The notes: generated by a model not told the origin, from the letters alone. 7,353 bases of DNA from Candidatus Enterousia merdequi (GCA_018065345.1 JAGHTM010000041.1:1-7353); one strand, 5' to 3'. Positions 1 to 6,226 are shown, counted from the stretch's first letter. Numbers and translations are program-made.

Positions 1-1
1 G

Positions 2-580
2 TTCTCTGGTATCTCTGGAGCTCCAGCAGACGGTATGTTTGGTGGAACTTTTGCATATACCGGATTAACCGGATCTATACCAGAAAACTTATTTTCTGGA
101 ATAACTGGCGCACCAGCACCGAATATGTTTGAAAGTGTTTTTGCTGGTTGTAGAAATTTAACTGGATCTATCCCAGGTAATTTGTTCGCTGGAATACGTG
201 GTGCCCCAGCAGAAGGTATGTTTGCTGGTACTTTTACGGAATGTACTAATTTAACAGACCCAATTCCATCTGGGTTATTCTCTGGCATCGTCGGTGCTCC
301 AGCAGCCGGTATGTTTAGTGGAACTTTTGCGCTTGGTGGTTTTACCGGCCCAATTCCATCTGGTTTGTTTTCTGGTATTTCTGGTGCCCCGGCAAACAGT
401 ATGTTTGAATATACGTTTGGTGAATGTTATAATTTAACCGGATCTATCCCAGAAAATCTATTTGCTGGAATTTCCGGAGAACCTGCATCATGGATGTTTA
501 ACGCTACATTTGCAGGAGATAGAAATTTGTCTGGATATATCCCTGCAAAACTGTTTTCTGGAATTTATCAAGATCCAAAT
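2..580 (+). repeat. Coding tandem repeats, LRR-like units of 90/93 bp
   Basis: By translation, unit boundaries at the F(S/A)GI motif fall at 2, 92, 185, 278, 368, 461 and 554. Unit lengths are 30, 31, 31, 30, 31 and 31 residues, followed by a degraded seventh unit that starts FSGIYQDP. Conserved positions are F.GI, G.P, MF, TF and (N)LTG.IP..L; four of the six units have a Cys or Asp at the same place in the longer variant. The pattern looks like a leucine-rich or BspA-like solenoid, but I cannot assign a specific family. The array continues off the left edge, so total copy number is unknown. Confidence 0.85.
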
Positions 581-1861
581 ATTGAAGATTATGGTATGGA
601 TAATGTTTTTGTGAACTCCGGGTTGGCTACTTCTTGTCCACAAGGAACAATTAATTATACAACTGGTTTTGAAAATTACTTTAATGATAAAGTTGCTTGC
701 CAACTTGTGTACAATATTACATACGAATTAGATGGTGGAACAAATTATAGTAACGCTCCAACAACTTACACTGCGTATGGTGAAAATATATTGCTTGGCA
801 ATCCAACAAAAGACGGTTTCATTTTTGCTGGATGGTATGATAATTCAGAATATTCTGGAAAGGTAATAACAGATATTCCAAACGATGTATCTGGTAATGT
901 TACTTTATATGCAAAATGGGCACCAAATGTTATTACTTGTGATTCTGGAAGTTATTTGCCTGCTGGTGCAACAGAATGTCAAGAGTGTGAATCTGGATAT
1001 TATTGTGTTGGTGACGAGTTTGATTATGATGAAAATACTAGTTCAGGTTTAACAAAATGTCCAACAGAATATGAATTGTCTGATCCTGGTGCTTATTCAG
1101 AGACCCAATGTTATAAAAATTGTGCTATTGAAAGTATCTCACACGCAATGTCTGTAATAGGTAAAGACTATTATGGAATAGATACAATAGATACTTGTAC
1201 GATAGAAGCTTGTGAAGAAGGTTGGCATACAAAAATAGAAAATAATGATAAAATCATTTGTGAAGCAAATATAATCAATATTAATTGGATGGATGCTTCG
1301 ACAGAATCTTTGTCTAATGGTGCAGGGCAATGTACATATGGCGGCGATATTATAACTCCAAGCGTTGCACCATTCAAGAAAGGTTATACTTTCAGAGGCT
1401 GGAAATTAAGACAGACATTGATAAACTTGGCTGATTATTACTTGGATGAAACCCCAGATTTGGATGCCGAACATATATCATGGTCACAACTAAGTAGTAC
1501 AGGATATACAACAGCAGATGAATTTGGTAAAGATAATAGTGTCGGATTAAATCCGGGCGAATGGTGGGTAAAATTCAGTAATGGTACACTAAAGGGAAAA
1601 GGAATATGTGCCAATAACCAAGGAACTTGGGCAACGGCAGGTACTCCGCAAGGTGTTGGTGGTCAATATTGTTGGTGTGGTGCAACAAGTTATGATGTTG
1701 GAAACAAAGGAAGTTTTGTAAATGTTTCTTCTCCTTCGTTGGTATCTGGTACAGACTATGGTGATGCTGATTCTTGTGCGCGTAACTGTGCTGGCGATTG
1801 CACTGTTGTTCGGCTAAGATCTGACTTCCGGTCGGCCGTGTTCGGGGTGTCAAACAACTAG
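2..1861 (+). CDS. Large modular repeat surface protein, 5'-truncated (LRR-like repeats, InlB-type repeat, Cys-rich module, CWC C-terminal domain)
   Basis: The frame is open to the left edge, so the gene begins outside the window. The first in-frame ATG (35) lies inside a repeat unit and is not a credible start. Modules in order: six LRR-like units of 30-31 residues (2-553) with core LFSGI.GAPA..MF..TF..C.NLTGSIP; a degenerate seventh unit and cap (554-709); an InlB B-repeat/Flg_new-type module ending in LYAKW (710-919); a cysteine-rich segment beginning CDSGSYLPAG (from about 938); a second, partial InlB-like module ending GYTFRGWK (about 1271-1405); and a C-terminal domain (about 1420-1858) with GEWWVKF, QYCWCG and a final FRSAVFG. 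No enzyme motif is visible. The repeats and paired cysteines suggest an exported adhesin-like or host-interaction protein; this is inference, as the N-terminus is missing. The small minus-strand gene at 6868-7347 shares its middle modules. The last codons are GC-rich and unlike the rest of the gene. Confidence 0.85.
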   Translation, partial: FSGISGAPADGMFGGTFAYTGLTGSIPENLFSGITGAPAPNMFESVFAGCRNLTGSIPGNLFAGIRGAPAEGMFAGTFTECTNLTDPIPSGLFSGIVGAPAAGMFSGTFALGGFTGPIPSGLFSGISGAPANSMFEYTFGECYNLTGSIPENLFAGISGEPASWMFNATFAGDRNLSGYIPAKLFSGIYQDPNIEDYGMDNVFVNSGLATSCPQGTINYTTGFENYFNDKVACQLVYNITYELDGGTNYSNAPTTYTAYGENILLGNPTKDGFIFAGWYDNSEYSGKVITDIPNDVSGNVTLYAKWAPNVITCDSGSYLPAGATECQECESGYYCVGDEFDYDENTSSGLTKCPTEYELSDPGAYSETQCYKNCAIESISHAMSVIGKDYYGIDTIDTCTIEACEEGWHTKIENNDKIICEANIININWMDASTESLSNGAGQCTYGGDIITPSVAPFKKGYTFRGWKLRQTLINLADYYLDETPDLDAEHISWSQLSSTGYTTADEFGKDNSVGLNPGEWWVKFSNGTLKGKGICANNQGTWATAGTPQGVGGQYCWCGATSYDVGNKGSFVNVSSPSLVSGTDYGDADSCARNCAGDCTVVRLRSDFRSAVFGVSNN

Positions 1862-1882
1862 AAATATTATATTAAAAATCTT

Positions 1883-1911
1883 TTGCTTTTATTTGTAATA
1901 TTTACTATTAT
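1883..1911 (+). promoter_or_regulatory. Candidate sigma-70 promoter for cysS
   Basis: A TTGCTT box (1883-1888) and a TATTAT box (1906-1911) are separated by 17 bp. Transcription would begin near 1918. A Shine-Dalgarno-like AAAGGA (1927-1932) lies 8 nt before the cysS ATG. The 79-nt gap after the surface-protein gene has no convincing terminator, so some read-through from upstream is possible. In such AT-rich DNA this promoter call is moderate only. Confidence 0.5.
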
Positions 1912-1940
1912 CATGCCAAGAATTACAAAGGAATCATATT

Positions 1941-3365
1941 ATGCAAGTAAGATTATTTAATACTTTGACCCGTAAAGTCGAAGATTTTAACCCAATTATT
2001 CCAAATCATGTTGGATTTTATTCTTGTGGGCCAACTGTATATCATTATGCTCATTTGGGAAATTTAAGAACTATGGTTCATAACGATTTAATGAAACGTA
2101 TGTTTTTGGCTAATGGATTCGATGTTGTTCATGTTATGAATATTACTGATGTTGGTCATTTAACAGATGAAGATAATGATTCTGGTGAAGATAAAATGGA
2201 AAAAGGTGCTGCGCGTGACCATAAATCTGTATGGGATATTGCAAAGTTTTACAAAGATGAATTTTTGCGTGATAGTGATGATTTGAATATTATGCGGCCA
2301 ACTTATATGCCTCATGCGACAGATTATATCAAAGAACAAATTGAATTGATTCAAAAGTTAGAAAAACTGGGATACACATACGAAATCCCAAATGACGGTA
2401 TTTATTATGATACTTCTAAATTTGCTGAATATGGAAAATTGACAGGTGGTTCTTTGTCTGGTCAAAGGGCAGGGGCGCGTGTAGAGTTTAATGACGGTAA
2501 ACGTAATCCTACTGATTTTGCATTGTGGAAATATTCTCCAAAAGATGTTAAACGTCAAATGGAATGGGAAAGTCCTTGGGGAATTGGTTTCCCTGGGTGG
2601 CATACAGAATGTTGTGCAATGAGTATGAAATTGCTTGGCGAACATTTTGATATTCATACTGGGGGCGAAGATTTATCTCGTGTTCATCATAATAACGAAA
2701 TTGCTCAATCAGAACCTTTGGTTGGAAAACCATGGGTGAATTGTTGGGTGCATTTCAGTTTCTTGGTCGATAAAAGTGGCGATAAAATGTCTAAATCCAA
2801 AGGTGAATTTTTGGGTATGAATGCTGTCCGTGCGCGTAATATCGAACCAATCGTTTACAGATACTGGATAATACTTGGACACTATCAATCACAACTTGCT
2901 TTTTCGTTTGAAGCGTTGGAATCTGCAGAATCTGGATATAAAAACATTGTTCGCAAAGTAGCAGATTTAATGAATGAAAAATCAGAAAATATGGATAATG
3001 AATTATATCAACAATGGCACGATAAAATTTTGGCACCTGTGTCAGATAACCTTAAAACTGCAGAATCTTTGGTTGTTTTTCAAGATTTATTGAAAGAAAA
3101 ATCTGTGGATTCTGGAACAAAATTGGCTTTGGTGAAATTCGTTGATGATTTATTGGGATTGAATTTGATTGAACATGCTCAAAAGTTGCACGATTTAGAA
3201 TCTGAATCTGCACCAGATGAAATTGTCGAAATGGCTCAAAAACGTATGGAAGCAAAGAAAATACGTGATTTTGCTATGGCTGACAAATTGCGTAGCGATA
3301 TAGATATCGCAGGTTGGACAGTGATGGATACGGTCGATGGGTTCAAATTGATTAAAAAACAATAA
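1941..3365 (+). CDS. cysS: Cysteine--tRNA ligase (CysRS)
   Basis: Cytoplasmic class I aminoacyl-tRNA synthetase that activates cysteine with ATP and loads it onto tRNA-Cys. The 474-residue product is close to the usual bacterial length (about 460). It has the N-terminal SCGPTVY motif with zinc-ligand Cys29, the HIGH-type motif HLGN (38-41), WHTECC (220-225) with zinc-ligand Cys224, HHNNE (249-253) supplying the His and Glu ligands, and the KMSKS loop at 282-286. The C-terminal helical part contains the expected RDFAMADKLRSDI segment. The start is supported by AAAGGA 8 nt upstream. Two segments, NITDVGHLTDEDND...EDKMEKGA and FDIHTGGEDLSRVHHNNE, differ from the NITDVDDKI and FDIHGGGSDL forms I associate with proteobacterial enzymes, which hints at a different CysRS lineage. 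The last 14 codons and the stop are included in a tandem duplication that continues downstream. Confidence 0.97.
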   Translation: MQVRLFNTLTRKVEDFNPIIPNHVGFYSCGPTVYHYAHLGNLRTMVHNDLMKRMFLANGFDVVHVMNITDVGHLTDEDNDSGEDKMEKGAARDHKSVWDIAKFYKDEFLRDSDDLNIMRPTYMPHATDYIKEQIELIQKLEKLGYTYEIPNDGIYYDTSKFAEYGKLTGGSLSGQRAGARVEFNDGKRNPTDFALWKYSPKDVKRQMEWESPWGIGFPGWHTECCAMSMKLLGEHFDIHTGGEDLSRVHHNNEIAQSEPLVGKPWVNCWVHFSFLVDKSGDKMSKSKGEFLGMNAVRARNIEPIVYRYWIILGHYQSQLAFSFEALESAESGYKNIVRKVADLMNEKSENMDNELYQQWHDKILAPVSDNLKTAESLVVFQDLLKEKSVDSGTKLALVKFVDDLLGLNLIEHAQKLHDLESESAPDEIVEMAQKRMEAKKIRDFAMADKLRSDIDIAGWTVMDTVDGFKLIKKQ

Positions 3366-3384
3366 TTTTTATAAAAAAAACTGT

Positions 3385-3412
3385 TTGAATATAGTGCTTT
3401 TTGTGCTATATT
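3385..3412 (+). promoter_or_regulatory. Candidate sigma-70 promoter, distal copy (P1), for trcR-rpoD
   Basis: TTGAAT (3385-3390) and TATATT (3407-3412) are spaced by 16 bp, inside duplicate copy 1. Expected initiation is around 3419, giving a leader of roughly 127 nt before trcR that would run through the second copy. The spacer and -10 overlap a dyad, AATATAGTGC (3388-3397) with GTGCTATATT (3403-3412), separated by TTTTT. Confidence 0.5.
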
Positions 3413-3430
3413 AAGCAACGTCTTAAGCAA
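3411..3430 (+). promoter_or_regulatory. Direct-repeat pair TTAAGCAA x2, 12-nt period (copy 1)
   Basis: TTAAGCAA occurs at 3411-3418 and again at 3423-3430, just after the -10 of P1 and around its expected start point. The 12-nt spacing is close to one helical turn. The pair also contains an inverted TTAAG/CTTAA element. It could be an operator or initial transcribed sequence; no binding protein can be named. Confidence 0.35.
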
Positions 3431-3492
3431 TGGATACGATCGATGGGTTCAAATTGATAAAAAACAATAATTTTTATAAAAAAACTGCTTGA
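3430..3492 (+). pseudogene. Duplicated cysS C-terminal fragment, frameshifted
   Basis: The second duplicate copy carries a version of the last codons of cysS, reading MDTIDGFKLIK. It has lost one T, so the frame runs past the original stop and ends at TGA 3490-3492, giving a possible 20-residue peptide. There is no proper ribosome binding site before its ATG. I read it as a by-product of duplication rather than a gene; an upstream short ORF in the trcR leader cannot be excluded if P1 is used. Confidence 0.6.
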
Positions 3493-3516
3493 ATATAGTG
3501 CTTTTTGTGCTATATT
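3489..3516 (+). promoter_or_regulatory. Candidate sigma-70 promoter, proximal copy (P2), for trcR-rpoD
   Basis: TTGAAT (3489-3494) and TATATT (3511-3516) are spaced by 16 bp, an exact repeat of P1. Expected initiation is near 3523, leaving a leader of about 23 nt before the trcR ATG with room for AAAGGA (3533-3538). A dyad of 10 bp with two G-T pairs (3492-3501 with 3507-3516, loop TTTTT) overlays the spacer and -10 box and could be an operator. Confidence 0.6.
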
Positions 3517-3534
3517 AAGCAACGTCTTAAGCAA
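3515..3534 (+). promoter_or_regulatory. Direct-repeat pair TTAAGCAA x2, 12-nt period (copy 2)
   Basis: TTAAGCAA occurs at 3515-3522 and 3527-3534, overlapping the expected P2 start and running directly into the trcR Shine-Dalgarno AAAGGA at 3533-3538. A protein bound here could affect both transcription initiation and leader composition. The role is inferred from position and repetition only. Confidence 0.35.
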
Positions 3535-3545
3535 AGGAAAAATCC

Positions 3546-4076
3546 ATGAATTACCCATATATGCCTAAATCAACAGCTCTTTGGTTGATTGAAAATACAT
3601 CTTTAACATTTGAACAAATCGCTGAATTCTGTGGTTTGCATGAATTGGAAGTTAAAAACATAGCCGATGCAGAATCTAATAAAATGCAAGGTTTGAACCC
3701 AATTATCAATGGTCAAGTTACTCGTGAAGATATTGAAAAATGTGAAGCTGACCCAGAAGCAAGATTGACTTTGCGTGAAGTTATTGTTGAAGCACAAAAG
3801 AAACAAAACAAAAAAGGTGTTGGATATACTCCTAAATTACATCGTCAAAATCGTCTTGGCGGTATTTTGTGGATATTGAAAAATTATCCAGATTTATCAG
3901 ATGGTCAAGTTGCAAAATTGATGCGCAGTACAAATCCAACGGTTAAATCTATTCGTGAAAAAACACATAAATCATATTCTTTGATTCAAATTCAAAGTCC
4001 TATTGTTTTGGGCTTGGTTTCTGAATCTGCTTTACACGAAGCTGTTGCAAAAGCACAACGCAAAACGGAAAAATAA
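3546..4076 (+). CDS. trcR: TrcR-family (DUF1013) cell-cycle transcriptional regulator
   Basis: The N-terminus, MPKSTALWLIENTSLTFEQ (residues 6-24) followed by IAEFCGLHELEV and a glycine-rich GLNPIINGQ with TREDIEKCEADPE, is the hallmark of the alphaproteobacterial DUF1013 family that databases now name TrcR. A second conserved part, from about residue 99 (QNRLGGILWILKNYPDL, then KLMRSTNPTVKSIREKTH), looks like a helix-turn-helix-type segment. The C-terminus LGLVSESALHEAVAKAQ is also typical. At 176 residues it is somewhat shorter than the family members I remember. The protein is cytoplasmic and expected to act on transcription, though the precise targets are not visible here. AAAGGA (3533-3538) lies 7 nt before the ATG. 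Two promoter-like copies precede it, and rpoD follows after 45 nt, suggesting co-transcription with the main sigma factor. Confidence 0.88.
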   Translation: MNYPYMPKSTALWLIENTSLTFEQIAEFCGLHELEVKNIADAESNKMQGLNPIINGQVTREDIEKCEADPEARLTLREVIVEAQKKQNKKGVGYTPKLHRQNRLGGILWILKNYPDLSDGQVAKLMRSTNPTVKSIREKTHKSYSLIQIQSPIVLGLVSESALHEAVAKAQRKTEK

Positions 4077-4121
4077 TATTATTGAATTTATGTTTCACAA
4101 CAATAAATCAAAGGTTTGTTT

Positions 4122-6215
4122 ATGGCTAAAAAAATAGACGAAGCAACAAAATTATTGATTGATTCTTTGCCAGAAAGCTTGAAAGAATTGGCAACTATAT
4201 CGTGTGAAGATGGTTATCTGTCCCAGATGGATTTTGACGCTGCTGTCATAGCAGATGAAGTTCCAGATGAAGAAAAAGACGAAGTGCTTGAATTCTTTAA
4301 GCAAGATTTAGGTCTTGAATTCTTGGAAACAGATGGAAACAGTTTCGCTCGTGATATGGAAAAATATTACGAAGAAGACGATGAAGATTCTAATCGTGAT
4401 AAAACACGCGATTTATTGAATTCGGATGCAGAACAAGTTGATGTCAATGATGACGATTACGAACACTATGCAAAACAATTGGAACGCAGTTCTACGGGTA
4501 ATTTGGTGCTTGGGGTTCAAGACTCTGTTCAATCATATTTGAAACAAATTGGAACTGTTCAATTATTGACTGCTGCTGGCGAAATTGCTATCGCACAACG
4601 TATTGAAGCCGCATCAAGATTGATGGTGTATGGTCTTTGCGAAAGTCCTATGACAATTCAAGCGATGCTTGATTGGTATCAACAATTATTAAACGGCGAT
4701 ATTCGTTTGCGTCACATTATCAATTTGGAAGTTATGTATTCAAGTGAAGCCGAACAAAAATCATTGGCTGTTTTGACAGATGCTATGAAATCCAAAGGTG
4801 TTGACCAAGTTGATGATTTAGATGATGATGATTTAGATGCTTTGGAAGATTCTGTGTCCAGTGATGACGATGATGATGAAGATGATTTGGACGACGAAGA
4901 TGAAGAGGGTAAAAAAGAAGATTCTGGACGCAGTTCTTCTGGTGTTCCAATTCCTGTAATGGAAGAATCTTTGATGCCTATGATTACAGAATTGTTCACA
5001 AAGATTAAACGTATTTTTACAAGCATGCAAAAATTACAAACTCAACGTTTGGATAATCTTTTAACATCTTCTAAACCAGATGAAGCATTAGAAAAGAAAT
5101 ATAATAAATTACGCATAGAATTATTTGAACATGTCGGCAAAATACGTCTTAATGATGACAGAATCGCAGAGATTATGGAAAAATTGACACAACGCGACCA
5201 ATTGCTGATGGGACTTGAAGGTAAAATGTTGCGTCTTGCGATTGCCTGCAAAATTAAACGCGAAGATTTCTTGGCTGAATATATGGGTAATGAATTAAAC
5301 CGTAATTGGGTTAAGAAACTTGCTAAAAATAAAAGTGCAGCATGGCAAAATTTTGCTACTAAACATCAAGCAGATGTTTTGAAAATCCAAGAAGATATTA
5401 CTGCTATTGCTAAAGAAACAGGTCAATCAACTTCGGAATACAAGAAAGTTGTTGAATTAGTTCGTCGTGGTCAAGCAGAAGCAGCACGTGCAAAACGTGA
5501 AATGATAGAAGCGAATTTACGTCTTGTTATAAAATTTGCTAAAAAATCAAGCAATCGTGGGCTTGGACTTGATTTCTCTGATTTGGTTCAAGATGGTAAT
5601 ATTGGTTTGATGAAGGCTGTTGATAAATTTGATTATCGTTTAGGAAACAAATTTTCAACATATGCTACAAACTGGATTCAACAAGGTATTTCACGCAGTA
5701 TTGCTGATCAAGCACGCACAATTCGTATCCCTGTGCATATGATAGACAATATACATAAAATTCAACGTGCATCACGTCAGTTTATGCATAAATATGGTCG
5801 TCAACCAACTGCTGAAGAATTGTCAAAGATTATTTATTTGCCAGTAGATAAGATACACAAAGCAATGAAAGTCAATCTTAAACCAATGTCCTTGGAAGCA
5901 CCTGTTGGTACAGAAGATGACAGTTCACGTATTGAAATTATTGCAGATGAAACGGCTAAAAATCCATTTACATCTGCTGCACAAAAGAATTTGCGTAAAA
6001 TTGTTACCCAGATTTTATCTGAACTTGATCCAAAAGAAGAAACAGTGTTGCGTCAACGTTTTGGTATGTCCACTAACAAGACAAGCACTTTGGAAGAAGT
6101 TGGTGAATATATCGGTGTGACTCGTGAGCGCATACGTCAGATTGAACAAAAGGCATTGAATAAACTGAAACATCCGACACGTGCGCGCAAATTACGCAGT
6201 TTCTTGGAAGATTAA
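4122..6215 (+). CDS. rpoD: RNA polymerase principal sigma factor RpoD (sigma-70)
   Basis: The 697-residue group 1 sigma factor directs core RNA polymerase to housekeeping promoters. ATG 4122 is preferred over the in-frame TTG at 4116 because AAAGG (4110-4114) sits 7 nt before it. The N-terminus resembles region 1.1 (GYLSQMDFDAAV). Region 1.2 starts at residue 134 (DSVQSYLKQIGTVQLLT), followed by a non-conserved region holding an acidic stretch (228-267, 26 of 40 residues Asp/Glu). Region 2 starts near 457 and includes DGNIGLMKAVDKFDY and IADQARTIRIPVHMID. Region 3 carries the finger segment KPMSLEAPVGTEDDSS. Region 4.2 (TLEEVGEYIGVTRERIRQIE) recognises the -35, and the protein ends LRSFLED. 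Oddities: region 2.3/2.4 reads YATNWIQQGISRSI where YATWWIRQAITRSI is usual, so Asn517 replaces the first melting tryptophan, and NRGLGLDFSDL (478-488) has two extra residues. A strong terminator follows the stop. Confidence 0.97.
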   Translation: MAKKIDEATKLLIDSLPESLKELATISCEDGYLSQMDFDAAVIADEVPDEEKDEVLEFFKQDLGLEFLETDGNSFARDMEKYYEEDDEDSNRDKTRDLLNSDAEQVDVNDDDYEHYAKQLERSSTGNLVLGVQDSVQSYLKQIGTVQLLTAAGEIAIAQRIEAASRLMVYGLCESPMTIQAMLDWYQQLLNGDIRLRHIINLEVMYSSEAEQKSLAVLTDAMKSKGVDQVDDLDDDDLDALEDSVSSDDDDDEDDLDDEDEEGKKEDSGRSSSGVPIPVMEESLMPMITELFTKIKRIFTSMQKLQTQRLDNLLTSSKPDEALEKKYNKLRIELFEHVGKIRLNDDRIAEIMEKLTQRDQLLMGLEGKMLRLAIACKIKREDFLAEYMGNELNRNWVKKLAKNKSAAWQNFATKHQADVLKIQEDITAIAKETGQSTSEYKKVVELVRRGQAEAARAKREMIEANLRLVIKFAKKSSNRGLGLDFSDLVQDGNIGLMKAVDKFDYRLGNKFSTYATNWIQQGISRSIADQARTIRIPVHMIDNIHKIQRASRQFMHKYGRQPTAEELSKIIYLPVDKIHKAMKVNLKPMSLEAPVGTEDDSSRIEIIADETAKNPFTSAAQKNLRKIVTQILSELDPKEETVLRQRFGMSTNKTSTLEEVGEYIGVTRERIRQIEQKALNKLKHPTRARKLRSFLED

Positions 6216-6226
6216 ACAAAAAATAT

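Larger units (their letters stand above)
3324..3534 (+). repeat. Tandem duplication of the cysS 3' end plus promoter region (about 105 bp, two copies)
   Basis: Copy 1 (3324-3430) and copy 2 (3430-3534) align almost throughout. Visible differences are G3333 versus A3439, one T missing after the TTGAT of copy 2, an A run of 8 versus 7, and T3384 versus C3488. Each copy holds the last codons of cysS, a TTGAAT/TATATT promoter-like pair, a 10-bp hairpin-forming dyad and two TTAAGCAA boxes. Copy 1 contains the intact cysS terminus; copy 2 is noncoding or vestigial. The few differences suggest a fairly recent local duplication, or one kept similar by selection or conversion. The 180 nt between cysS and trcR consist largely of this unit. 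Confidence 0.95.

Noticed and set aside
35..1861. ATG at 35 as the start of the surface-protein gene
   Set aside because: The frame is open to the left edge and the same repeat pattern continues before the ATG, so the gene starts outside the window.
1862..1903. Inverted repeat AAATATTA/TAATATTT after the surface-protein gene as a terminator
   Set aside because: An 8-bp AT-only stem with a 26-nt loop is not stable and is expected by chance in such AT-rich DNA.
3324..3534. Duplication as att sites of an integrated element at the cysS 3' end
   Set aside because: The copies are directly adjacent with no intervening element, integrase or cargo; simple tandem duplication explains them.
4072..4083. 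Palindrome AATAATATTATT after trcR
   Set aside because: It is a short AT-only palindrome at a stop codon with no supporting context.
4082..4109. Promoter for rpoD alone (TTGAAT 4082-4087 with TAAATC 4104-4109)
   Set aside because: The -10 is poor and initiation would fall near 4116, leaving no ribosome binding site on the transcript.
4116..4121. TTG 4116 as the rpoD start
   Set aside because: It overlaps the spacing after AAAGG (only 1 nt away); ATG 4122 has a proper 7-nt gap and gives the expected N-terminus MAKK.
4712..5026. Minus-strand 104-codon frame rich in serine
   Set aside because: It is the antisense shadow of the acidic GAT/GAC-rich stretch of rpoD; there is no ribosome binding site or recognisable domain.
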